Assembly (NCBI GenBank): GCA_964035545.1
Contig: OZ037765.1
Span: forward strand, 24,608,504 to 24,672,503
Reading direction: 5' to 3'
Source: Bugula neritina
Lineage: Eukaryota; Bryozoa; Gymnolaemata; Cheilostomatida; Bugulidae
DNA: 64,000 nt
Made by a program: the position numbers and the translations under genes
In this document: positions 11,252 through 22,810 of the stretch, one piece after another
Layout: every line of letters begins with the position of its first letter
Numbering within the stretch: position 1 is the stretch's first letter
Notes under the pieces: model-generated
The model's input: the letters and a program-made list of their open reading frames with translations, nothing else
The model's database searches: none
Told to the model about the DNA's origin: nothing

Positions 11252-13559
11252 TCTTTTCTTGAGTAAAACAAGGAAGTGCTGGTTCTTGATTTAGTATTTC
11301 CTGTAATAAAATGCTTACTGATTATACTACACAACTACACCACACACGAACTGATTGTCAATTGTCAATGATTTGTTATTCAACTACAATTTATACTTAG
11401 TCAGTTTCAACACCCAACAATAGATTTACAGCTGAGTGATTTTCGTGATTGAAGGTTGCAACACATGTGCTTGTAAATAGCATGCTAACATTCTATGATA
11501 ATAAAGGGGAAACCTAGGAGCCTTCCATGCATTGGCATTTGGCCCGAGTGAAATATAGCCTGAAATAAAACATAACATCATAGATTATACTGGATGGCAC
11601 CATTTTTCCTATTGACAGTATGCTGTTGCGTAGTAATGAAAGCCATTTATGACCAGAGTGAAGGTTGATGCAAGTTTATTACAACAGTTGAAAGAGTATT
11701 GCAACGCAATCCAAACACAAATAAACGCATGACTATTGACAATGCATTGTATATAGTAAGTGTCTACAATAAAAATACATTTATTACTTTATTAGAGAGG
11801 CTATTAACAACCGAAATGCTTTATTTGTAAATTGCAAGCTCATTTATGAAGAATATAAACTGTGCACAGAGTATTACATAAACATGATGGACTTGCTAAC
11901 AAATGTGAATTATATAGCAGGAAGTTACAAGGTATAGCATAGAACGAAACTTCATATAGTAGCATATTATTATGTACAGCAACTGTTTCTCCAAAAATGT
12001 CAAAACTAAGAAAACTTTTTATCAAAGATTCTGGTAGCATAACAAACATTGGCGAAAATATACATATGATAGTTCTAATGCTAAACCAAATTAGTGGTAT
12101 CTTAATAATTATTTCTCAGTTTGCTTTTCTCAATAAACATGCTGTCATAAAAACTTTTATATCTATGACATTGCATTAATTAGTTAAATAATAAGAGAAA
12201 CTATTAGGCTAAGCTTATAACATAGATACTTATTGGTAGTAACCTTATTGCTTATACTTAGAGTAGACACTTTTTATACAAAAATGGCTACGAGATACAT
12301 ATAAGACAATATAAGCAGGCAGTAAACTGAAATAACACATTTTTATACCATAACTAGCCGTAAATCATTAGGACTAAAATGCAAGCTTTATTCAGTTTTT
12401 ATAACAAAACTATGTTTATTATAAATAATCATTTCCACAAAAAGTTAAACATAAACGTTGAGCGGCTTTCGTTAGCTTTTTGCAACTATTTGGTCATATA
12501 TTTTATACTGTTTTGCAGCTATATGCCAACTTCATGCAAAGATGCTGCAAGATGCAGGATTTTACAGCACCAAAAATTCCCAGTGCTAAAATATCCCTTG
12601 TGATGATGCATTAACAATGAATTACAAAGATCTTTAGTAAACATTCTTTATATTGATCCAAACAAAGACAATGAAACATAATATATGCTTGAAAAAGGTT
12701 TATAGGTAACATGCGTAATTGATCATTTACAGTACCTGGACATTTGTTATTTGAAAAGTTTTTAGAAAGCTTCAGCTTTTACACTGTTACAAAACTGTCA
12801 GCAGATGTACAGTGTTGTGTAAATGTTTAATTTACAAATAGCCATATTGAAACATTGACTTTTTGGTTCTCTCTAGATGCCTATTGCAAAAGTGGGGTAC
12901 CTCCAATGTGAACAAGTGCTTCAAATTCTATCTTGTAGCTGTTCGATATCAATTACTACATGGTTGTTAAAAAAATTTAGGCCAGCACAATAATTACACT
13001 GTGTGTTGCAGCAGTTAAGAATAGCCTGCAATGAAAGTGAGCGATAACTAGTATTGGTTTTATAATACCACTGACTTCAGAACCTAACCAAAATGTCATC
13101 AACATAAGCACAAAGCTTTATATAAATCAAAACTGTAAGTATGCAAATATGTCAATACTGCTAATTATTTATAATACTAATAACAAAATAACTATAACTA
13201 AACGTACACAAATACGACGTGAATAACAGTTATACATATACTTATGCCTATTTCTTTAAAGGAATAGTCTTAGAGTCTAATAAATAAGTAATTATTATTT
13301 CTGTCATCATATACCTATGGCTATACAGCCTATACTAGTATTATTACATGAAGTATTGGCAACATGATAAGGATCATAGTGATGGTGATAAAATATTTAG
13401 AAAGACAGACTGATTTATAATATTGATAATGCAAATCAAAATGTGCACCAGAGAAACACTCTATGTCCTATGATGATGATTATTATCGATATTTATAATA
13501 AAAAGTAATATACTTATCTTAATATTAATTTAAATTATGATTTAACTTTCAATTGTTAT
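11252..13559. other. Intergenic, 5' flank of BCAT
   Basis: AT-rich sequence without recognisable coding or RNA genes. Short open frames here (for example near 11840-12180 and 12379-12603) have no family motifs and biased AT-rich composition, so I leave them out. It should hold the BCAT promoter. Confidence 0.4.
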
Positions 13560-14350
13560 GGACAGTTAATGTTATACTGATTTGATACTCTTAGTGATAT
13601 TATCACTCATAGTCAATGTAATACTGAGTCTGATGGTCAGTAGTATAATTATTACTAATGACAATAGGCATAGCCATACTCTAGTCATACTGATAGTAAT
13701 AGTATTACTAATACTACTACTACTACTAGTATCAAATGTGCTTATGAGCTATCAGTAACTGTAATGACCTCCTAATCATATTCATACCAATAGTGACTCA
13801 GAGTTGATACTCATACTAATACTAAACTACTTCATAGTCATCATCACTTGCCTATGAAACTGAATGTGATAGCCATAGTAGTTACTAGTCACTCATACTG
13901 ATAGTAATAATATTAATGCTGGTAGTGGTACTCATAGTCATACTCATAGTATCAGTCATAGTGATGGTGATCCTCCTATTCATACACTCATAGTCATACA
14001 GATACATTTACAGCTACTGTTGCTGTAACTCACTAACGCCAACGGTAACACTAGTGAGTAGTAAGACTTAAGAGTGACACTGTCACTATGAGTATGAGTA
14101 TGACTATCAATTTAAGACTTAGTCTTAACAACTACAAGTACAAGTGTGACACTGACAGTCATAGTTTTACTGCTGGTGCTACACTTACAGTTACTATTAG
14201 ACTTGGTAGTATTATTATTACTATTAGTATTATCATTACTAGTAGTAGTAGTAGTGGTACTACTAGTACTACGAGTACGTCTACTGAAACTCAAACTGAA
14301 AGTAGAACACTAACACTAACAGTAATTGTAAATTTAAATGTTATAGAAAC
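13560..14350. repeat. Degenerate strand-symmetric trinucleotide repeat patch (BCAT/TMEM59 divergent gap)
   Basis: Words such as ATACTGATAGTAAT, CTCATAGTCATA, GTAGTAGTAGTAG and TACTACTAG alternate with their complements. The open frames on both strands near 14088-14363 are poly-Ser/Thr artefacts of the repeat. The patch lies between two divergent genes. Confidence 0.75.
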
Positions 14351-14399
14351 AGTTTGCGTATAAACAGCAATGTCATTTTAGGGCTGACGCTCATAATAG

Positions 14400-16900
14400 A
14401 TTAATATTATAGCCTTAGTTATATCAGTGATCAATAAAATAAATCAAACTTAAGTAAAACAATTAATTTACTAAGTTTTTATTAACTACGCCATTTAGCC
14501 ACGGAAAATTGAAACGAACTATTGTTGTTCTGCACACAGGACTAATCGGGTCCGTTCTATTCGACTTGAATTCGCAACAAACAAGAATGCGTCACCTTGG
14601 TTTATAAGGATCCATACAGTTACGCTATCACTTGTTCATTGTCTTCCTTTTGTAACCAACTATCAAGAGCAAATAACTTTTCAATGTATTATAATCGAAA
14701 TGTGTTGAAATCTAAAAAATTATTAATCTACTATCAATTTTTTCTTCCTACATAGAACAAAATGGTTCTGAGAATGATAATCCTAATAATTCAATAGCAA
14801 TAAATAACATTCTAAAAATGGCAGCAGTCTCCAACTCAGCAATGCAGTGTATTACAATGTAATAACCTGCTTGGTAATATTAAAGTATCATTTGCAGGAT
14901 GCATCTTGTATAAGAATTATTTTCCTGCTAATAGTTGTTGACCTTTGACCTATTTGGTGGCTTTTCACAGCTGTTTATCAATAGATAGCTAAGTTGGTGG
15001 CTATGGGTGAAACCCCTTTTTAAGTTCTAGGAATAATGATGCAGTTCATTTTAGAGGAAATGTGCTTTTAGACCAATCTAGTAATTAGCCTATAGGATCA
15101 ATTACTGATAACTATGGGAATAAAATTAAGAAAGTATAATCGTTAACTTTTAAAATTTTGTGGTTACATGGTATATGTTTTTTACAAGCAAGAAAATCTA
15201 TAGCAAATAGCAATTTATTATGATCCGAACACAAAGTTTCCAGTAAGTAATGTTTTACGGTTATATGCATGAAATAGCAACATTTGCTGACGGGCAAAAA
15301 GTCAAACATTGTATGCTCAGGTGAACTAAAAGATTTATTAAGGTAATGCACTATATTAAAAGATAGCAACATATTTTTTTGGAAGCTTATAATCAACTGC
15401 ATGCTAAGGATGTAATATACAAGCGCTAGTTTATATCAACATTTCATTAATTGGGCTCAATCTAATCTTATCAAAAGCATTTGTGATATATAGGTACATG
15501 CTTGTTTTCAACTGTTGAGAGTGATTTTGAAAGAACATGAATTGCAGCAAGACATATGGATGGTCATCTTAGAAAGTGCAAGTTTATATTATAGTAGTAT
15601 TCTGCTGATGATTTAATATTGTATACTGCCAAAATGTTAAGATACAATGTCTTTGTTGCAATTTTGGTTTACACATGTGGCCAATATATATATTTTCTGT
15701 GGCTTGCATGCTTCATAGTGCTCCACCAGCAGTTATTAAAGTCTGGAGAAAATAGAGAAGATTTCTCAGTCTCACAATGCGTGTAGGATCCCAGAGAAGC
15801 ACGTTGAAGTAGTCTTCTGCACAAATATGAATTTCTTTTTATTCTGTCATTTTACTTCCAGCTGCAATTTTACTTGTTTTTACAGCAAAACTCATTAGAA
15901 AAAAGAGAAAAGCTATAGAATTGATTTCACTGTCAATCCCAAAAGTTAAACACAAATTCAACCACTTTTGCCTTGTATTTATATATACAACTATAAATCA
16001 TGTAGTAATTGAGATTTCTAAGAGCAAAACTACCTATGATTTATATTGAAATTAATTTATATTGAAATTTATAGAAATAAAATATACATGAATAGCATAT
16101 AGCCTATAATAAACACTAAACATTGATTAGAAGAAGTCAGTAAAACGCATATACTGCACAGTTATAAGAAGTTTATTTTTCCTTAGCTGGAACAGTTATA
16201 TAATACATGTAATTATTATAAGAAAAGGTTTAGACTTTAGACACTAGATATCAAAATCGCAATATACTGTGCAGTAGATAAGGTTAGAACTATGCATTGT
16301 GCAAAACATAGTATTTCAGATACATAATGCTAGCTTATATGCAGTTCTATACTGTATACATCATATTTTATGCACAGCCAAATCCATTAGGTAATGCAAC
16401 CCCCCCCCCCTCCCAAATGTTTGGTGTGTAAAAATTATTATCCAGTGATTCCAGTTCACAGATTTTGTCCTATATTAATATAACTTAGACATGCATTATA
16501 ATTTATACTTTGAATTCCTATTGCATAACACTGAAACATATAATTATGACTAAACTCGTTAATACTTAGCTTTTGTAGTACAAGTTCCTATCTACAACAT
16601 CAAAGCATATTTTATAGTCGTGGAGAAGTGCATTAGGCTATAAGCTATGGCAAAATCCATCTAGGGTATAATATTTGCATGCAGACATTCAATTTCTAAG
16701 TGCAATTCTTAAACATTGAATTTGAAACTTTTAAAAATTTATCTTCAAACTCATAAATTAAAGATGTAAAAGAAAATAATTCATAAAACAAACGTTGCCC
16801 AATTATTTACAGAAGCACGAATTTAGCAGTTCTTTAATGTTGGTGATATATTAACGTTGATACACACACCATATTGGCTGAGTTGTACATCGTTATCGAA
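14400..16900. other. Intergenic sequence, nothing recognised
   Basis: AT-rich, with no motif-bearing frame. The minus-strand open frame at 15112-15402 has Cys and His residues but no regular zinc-finger spacing and no splice context, so it is not annotated. An 11-base poly(C) run lies at 16400-16410. Confidence 0.35.
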
Positions 16901-16914
16901 GCGACGGTTTAGGT

Positions 16915-16945
16915 CACTGAACTGAAACTGGGTTATAGTTCAATG
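16915..16945. repeat. Dispersed hairpin family member (CATTGAACTATAAC type)
   Basis: An imperfect inverted repeat: CACTGAACTGAAAC (16915-16928), then after three bases GTTATAGTTCAATG (16932-16945); 11 of 14 positions pair. Related copies occur at 30175-30210, 34564-34597 and, as a half-site, at 36503-36515. Confidence 0.55.
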
Positions 16946-16954
16946 GTTTAGGTC

Positions 16955-17007
16955 ATATACCACACTGCGGCCAGTGTGGTATATTAAATATTAAATATAC
17001 CACACTG
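16955..17007. repeat. 13-bp inverted repeat plus a third direct copy
   Basis: ATATACCACACTG at 16955-16967 is followed after a 4-base loop (CGGC) by its exact reverse complement at 16972-16984. A third exact copy in the forward sense lies at 16995-17007. The group sits about 440 bases upstream of the TMEM59 start codon and could be an operator-like binding array or a cruciform; its function is unknown. Confidence 0.75.
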
Positions 17008-17284
17008 ACTGCGGCGAAGTTGATGCTCTCGTAGCTACACGGTAATTGCGAGATGTTAACAAACAAAAACATTCCCAGTACCCCTGCATCTGGGCTCTTT
17101 CGATCAACGCAACCGCTGATATGTTTTGATAATTATTTTGATGATGCAAGACGGTAAAACAATTTAAATTAAAAGTTTACTTAGGCTATAAATATACAAC
17201 GCTTTTATAAACCTAAATACACAACAATTTTGTATAAGTTGATCTGTTAAAGACACACAGAGCAAGATTAGCCCTCAGTTGGAG

Positions 17285-17395
17285 ATTCAGATTGTCATTG
17301 TCATTTGTGATACTCATACTGATACTGGTAGTGATAGTCCCACTTGCGCTCACTCTCAGTTGGTGTAGCACTCACTGTGAGTGTGGCTTGACAAC
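17285..17395. repeat. Small trinucleotide-walk patch just upstream of TMEM59
   Basis: A run of TGATACTCATACTGATACT-like words, then CACTCTCAGT and CACTCACTGTGAGTGTG. It resembles the larger patches and ends about 50 bases before the start codon. Confidence 0.5.
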
Positions 17396-17443
17396 ATTTT
17401 ATGCTCAAAATCCAAAAACATTGAACTATTTACACCAATCGCA

Positions 17444-19905
17444 ATGGAGTTCCGTGGGCTCATATTCATATTATTGCTAGAAAGCTTTTTCTTTATCAAC
17501 TGTGAAGCCCAAGCCCCTGTATCGGAACCTTTGAGTTTGACTACAGCTGTTGCTCTTGGAACTCCGACTCGCACTTCTAATTCTGGTAATGTGTCTTTGA
17601 TATCAGCAGATGAACACAAAACTGAAGCAGTGAGTGTTCGCTTGAACTCTGAATCTTCTGTAAGCTCTTGTGATAAGTTGAAGGTAAGCTAAGGCTAATG
17701 CTATGTCAGTATGTGTTGGGTATCGAGTAATCGACATCTTACTCTTAGTCTTACGACGTACTTGTTTCACTAACTTGAGTTTTGATGTATTCCAGCAAGT
17801 GAGCATACTGATACACGTAGTTTTTTTACCACATCGGTATTATTATTTATAATACTATTAGTATTGTTACTACTATGAACAAATATTTTAGCGTGGTTAT
17901 AATTTTAACTTCACGTTCAACTAGTACACTATTTTAAGTTTTTATTCATGATTAAAATACTAATATGCTTATAGGGCTGATCATTTTTATATAATATTAA
18001 TAATGATTATTATAAATATAACACAGTTAAACTTAATGTGATTGTGGGTGAAGGATTATCATTACTGTAAATGGTAAATGGTTAAGATTAATTATTTCTA
18101 TGCTAAAAGTAAAAGTTAAAGCTTAAGTCTAGGAAACACTGACAAGAAATTCTTTAACTTACTTTACGTGTCAACTTCAAATCGATGTTTATGTAATTAA
18201 TCAAGGGTACAACTTCAAAGATGGAGTGTGTGCACTTCGAGGCAAAAGGGAGTGAAGAATTTCAAAAAATAAAATTTTAAATTTTATGTTGTTTTGCTAA
18301 ATAAGGTATGCAGATTATTCTGTTGTATATATTCTCATTTAATTTTAGGTTTCTTCATATACTGTATGCTCATCAGGCAATCGGATGTACCAGCTACTTA
18401 AATATGATGTTAATCAAGAGAATATTCTTTCAGAGTGTTATAAAGGTAATTATTCCCTACAATTTTACAATTGTTTGTATGCGTCACATTTTATTACATA
18501 TAACCTTATAAAAATGAATTCACATATCTCTATAGGCATCATAGTTTGTCAATTATGTTATAAATATTAAATTTGTTATGTCAAACCAATTTTCTTTCTT
18601 TCTGCTTTCAACAGCCTGCAATGAATCTTATTCCACTGCAAATGACTTGATTTCCTGTGAAGTTGGTTGCCGATCAGGAGTCCAAGATGATGAGCAAAGA
18701 CAAGCAGAGGTATGAAATTAATAAAAGCACATATAAGCAAGTACAGATATTTGGTGCTCATACTTTTCAGCAGTGCTGAAGGTTGGCACGCACAGTGAAG
18801 ATGCAGTGGACTACACACAGCTGAAAACACCAACAAAGCACACTGTTGTTTGTTGCTCTAAATTATTGCAGTCACAGCTGCAAATTGATAAGAAAACTAT
18901 TTCCACACTAAGTGATTACTAAGTAATAGTAAAACAGTTTAACATGTTTATTAAATTGAGTTTATTTATATCACAGGTGATTATTCTAAAATAATTTTCA
19001 ATTTTTCAATCCGATGACCAACATAATCGGTTACTATATTAGCTAATGATATTTGCTGCAATATTGAATATTATCTGTTTAGCCACCTAAGCACTTATGT
19101 GCGCTCAAAATTTATTTTCAGATAATGAACTTCAGATCACAGGCGTATTCTCTGCTTAACGAGGTCAGGATGCAGCAGATGTTCTCCCATTGGATGTTTG
19201 AAATGTTGGCTGGGTTTGACATGTTTAATGATTGGTACGATTCCGAATTGAATACTGAAACTGCTAATACTGTTTCTACTTACATAATCGTAGAGCAAAT
19301 AGATGATCAACTGAAAATTAGCAGCTACCAGTTTGATAGACTCAAACTGACCACGGATTTTTCAACTGGCACGCCAGATGGTAAATTTATTTTCAGTATA
19401 TTTTATACTATATCATTTAATTGTAATAAAATCTGCAGCTGGTTTATGTTTTGGGCACTACTTGGTATACTTGCATTATTTTAGAAGTTGGACCAGTGAA
19501 TCCATATGTGGAATCAAAGAATAAGAAATATGAATCTTGTTACTCTGCAATCAGTTACCCGCGGTTGATTGTCTGCCTGCTTCTAATGAGTTCAGGTGTA
19601 TTCCTAGTGTGGCTAATCTGTAGCACTGTGAAAACTGCACCCAAACAGCGTTTGAGACCAGAGAGTCTCTCTCAGGTATTTGTGAACATGATAGAGGCTA
19701 AATTGCTCGTCAGTCATATGTTGCTGAGCAGAATTGATTGTAAACTAATTGCCATCATTTTATTGTTCAGCTGTTCTTTTGGTTGCAGGAGGAGTTGGAA
19801 GACAAAAAGATCTTGTTGAAAGTGATGGTTGCTAAGAATTCTCTTGGACCTGTCCCAGTTCATTCCAAGAAATCACCTGAAGATGATAAAATGCTTCTAG
19901 CTTAA
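17444..19905 (+). CDS. TMEM59: Transmembrane protein 59 homolog (Golgi/endosome type I membrane protein)
   Basis: Six exons give 332 residues (human 323): 17444-17683, 18349-18445, 18615-18709, 19122-19380, 19485-19675 and 19789-19905. A signal peptide (about residues 1-22) opens a luminal part. Exons 2-3 carry the family cysteine pattern (YTVCSSGNRM, ILSECYKACNESYS, LISCEVGCRSG), aligning with the paired-cysteine segment of TMEM59 and TMEM59L. A helical region follows, and a single TM (about residues 260-282, LIVCLLLMSSGVFLVWLICS) precedes a short cytoplasmic tail. Human TMEM59 modulates glycosylation and trafficking and promotes ATG16L1-dependent autophagy through a tail motif with aromatic anchors. 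This tail has no Tyr or Trp, so that motif appears absent. The start is the only ATG giving a signal peptide in the exon frame. Confidence 0.82.
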
Positions 19906-20289
19906 CTTATTCTGCAGCTGAAAATGACTTCATTTGTGTAATAGTTATCGTTATTATTTTTGTGCAAATCATTGTGATAAGTATGAAGAAGCACCAGTCT
20001 TGGAGTTGATAAAAGTATCAAGCAAAGATATATAATTTATTGTATGTTGCAAATTTTGTCTTGCATAGCTAACATGGATTTGTTTTGTCAAATTAAATTC
20101 TCAGAGTAGCCTATGTTTACACTTTTAGTTTTAGAGGTGATATATAACTAACTAACCATTCCATTTCAACTTCTTTTCATATTCTATACCAACATCATAA
20201 ATGTGTCACACCCTTTCAATGATAATTTATATATCTCTTATGTCTTATACTATCACAAGTATAATGCGGTGAATGCATAATCATAATTG
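19906..20289. other. Short convergent 3' UTR region (TMEM59/SLX1)
   Basis: About 385 bases separate the two stop codons. On the plus strand the only signal-like hexamer I see is ATTAAA at 20092-20097. On the minus strand AATAAA occurs at 20290-20295, overlapping the SLX1 stop, and at 20036-20041. The two 3' UTRs may overlap. Confidence 0.45.
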
Positions 20290-20290
20290 T

Positions 20291-22379
20291 TTATTGTGTC
20301 AATGATTCACCCCAATGAGCATCTCCATCATCTTCGCTCTCTTTCTCTACCTGCAATCAAATTTCTGACATGACAATTGGTTCGATATGCTTGGAGTTAT
20401 TGAATCTTGTTATCATTTCATCATAATTTGGAAAGTTGCCCGTCAGGTAAATGTACTTACTGCTTGGCTATTTGTTGAATCTATTTGAGAGCTTCTCCAT
20501 CTCTGGATCAACTCACCCCAGAGCAGATTTCTTGAACATATTTTGCAATCACCAGCTACAGGCAGCAGCTCACCTTGAGAACCTTCTTGTATAAGAAAAT
20601 CTTCAGCAATGCAGGTCATGTGACTTATCATAGAACAGTCTGTACTGGTGCATTGCAGCAGCTGACTCCTATCCTGCCATAATATATGCTGTGATGTACA
20701 TAAATTATTATCAATTAATGTGCCTGGCAAGTAAATATTACTCGTACAACTTTTATAATGAGCAACAATGGTTTTGGAGTCAGCTGATCTCTGTGGTTGT
20801 ATTGGTATTGTGTGGGCTTGCGATTAGGTAACTATTTTGATGAAGTAAATTCTCAAAAAATATTATGACAGATTATATACCCACAAAATATCTAAAGTAA
20901 CAGGTTTCACTTTACCTTGATGGACTTTTCACAATAGATGCAGTTCACTGTCACTCCAGAATGCTTTTTCTTTTGATTAGTTGTGCCAGCAGTCAGTTTC
21001 ACAGGACCGTATGTGATGGCCATGTGTGTGGGAGGCTGCAGGTCAAAATTAAATTCTCTTGTATACTCTTGGTTAAGCCATCTTGAAAGAATGGGGTTTG
21101 ATAATTCTTAAAGTTTGCAAAAAATCAATAGCTTTAAATATGCAGCAGCAAAATTATTCTGGAAAATTCTACATTAGCACTTACAATGTAGTACAGTTCT
21201 AGTGCAATAAGTTTACTTTTTACCTAACCAATTATGATGATGTGTTGAAATCAGCTGTGAATAAAATATTTGATTCAAAAAACAATAATATTCAATTACA
21301 ACAAGAAAATATTTTCAAATTATTATGTTAATTTTCATTTTCAAAAATATTTGAAGTTGTCTTCAATTTTAGGAACAAAACAATTTTTAACCTAACAAAA
21401 TGCAAAGTTGGTAAAACTGAGAATTTTTATGTACAGTAATTAATTCAAAAGTTGTTAGAAAAATTTATACTGTTCTTCAAAATTGAAATTATTTTTTCAA
21501 AAACTCAATCCAACTGTTTAATTACAAGTATTTAGCGCAAGGTAAGTTTTTCTAATCATTGTTTATGTTTACACAATTATTGTAAATACCCTTGACAAGA
21601 AATCTTAAGAAAGTTGCCTAAGTGATCTACAAAATAGAAGGCAGTGAAGGGCAATTTAAATCTATAGACCACTTCAAGTGGCTAGCAAACTGATACTTAA
21701 GTAGATAATTAATATATTAAACTACTGTAGCTAAAGCAACCATTTCCTTTGCAGTAGAATCATAAAATATAACAGTAAGCTAAGACTTATACATTTGAAA
21801 CAACCATTGCTGATTATATAACGAAATATTTACAAATCTCATTACAGCTAGAGAGTCAACAGCAGGATAAATTTCTTTTATCCAATAAGAAAGCTCACCT
21901 GATGGTAAGAGGAAGTCTATTCCATGGACCTACTCGTAACATCTCTGACAAAATTAAGAACCGATAGTTAAACCCTTTCATTCTAGAATGCTTGGCAGTG
22001 ACATCTTTCAACTTTGTAGACTTTTGAGGGTGCTGCCATGCCCACTCAAACTAAAAACAAAAATATATTAATCTTATGATTTATACTAAAGTAAACTCTA
22101 TAGCAAACAACATTTATAATGAGGTTATGGGTATATTTTAATTATATGAGTAACCTGTAGAGCACTAATTTTGCTTGGAAATCCATGAATAATTAAAACC
22201 ATATCCCATGGACCCTTGCCGGAAGTTCTCCATGCACCACCTTTTAATCGGCCAACATTGTGTTGATTACATCTCCGATCAGGATTCACAGTGAATCCTA
22301 TATATGTCCATCCTTTATACTTGGGGTTGGCAGATACAAGGAGATAACACCCAAAAAACTTGTTAGCACTGTGTGCCAT
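20291..22379 (-). CDS. SLX1: Structure-specific endonuclease subunit SLX1 (GIY-YIG nuclease)
   Basis: The product is the catalytic subunit of SLX1-SLX4, which cuts branched DNA such as Holliday junctions and flaps in the nucleus. Five minus-strand exons give 271 residues (human SLX1A 275): 22379-22155, 22050-21899, 21081-20916, 20673-20461 and 20350-20291. The GIY-YIG domain runs FFGCYLLV (about 8-15), [17 protein letters not shown] with the catalytic-type Tyr and Arg, [12 protein letters not shown], and FEWAWQHP with the metal-binding Glu at about 77. The C-terminal zinc-binding RING/PHD-like domain runs [29 protein letters not shown] and [14 protein letters not shown]. Exon 3 was extended upstream of an apparent CTGCAG acceptor, because only the earlier TTCAAG acceptor keeps the frame and restores the family segment [12 protein letters not shown]. 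The acidic tail ends in TAA inside an AATAAA. Confidence 0.95.
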
Positions 22380-22680
22380 AACATCTCTTTAATGATTAAT
22401 ATTCAATCAACCTAAAAGTAAAACATAAATAATAAAATATATAAACAAACCAGTAAGCTTTTTGAAATTAATTGAACCAAAATATGTTGAGAACAAGTTT
22501 GTCCTTAAAATCCATAATAGGTTTCTGGCTTACTTTTAACCAAATGGAGTTTGTTTCCACTAAACTCACGAATTCTTAACAATCAGCCCAATCCAGATTT
22601 TTAACTTAGTGTCGCTAAATCTATTAACCTTACTAACTCAAAGTCTAAGTCACTAAGTGAATCAAAATGACGATGAGAAT
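22380..22680. other. 5' flank of SLX1
   Basis: AT-rich and without coding features; expected to contain the SLX1 promoter. Confidence 0.35.
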
Positions 22681-22810
22681 CAGTCATTATCTAACTATTA
22701 GTATTACTACTACTATTAGAATAAATAATAAATATGACTATTACTATTAGTAGTACTATTACTACTAATATTAGTCATTCAATCACAATCACAATCAGAC
22801 CAATCACCAA
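22680..22810. repeat. Small trinucleotide-walk patch 5' of SLX1
   Basis: Mixed TATTACTACTACTATTAG, AGTAGTACTATTACTAC and CAATCACAATCA words about 300-430 bases upstream of the SLX1 start. It belongs to the same repeat class as the larger patches. Confidence 0.65.

Noticed and set aside
14088-14363. Open frames on both strands rich in Ser, Thr and Asn
   Set aside because: Products of the degenerate trinucleotide patch; the composition mirrors the repeat words.
15112-15402. Minus-strand 96-codon frame with several Cys and His residues
   Set aside because: Spacing does not fit a zinc-finger class, and there is no neighbouring exon.
21041-21046. CTGCAG as the acceptor of SLX1 exon 3
   Set aside because: It breaks the frame and deletes the conserved WLNQEY-type segment; the upstream TTCAAG acceptor is consistent with both.
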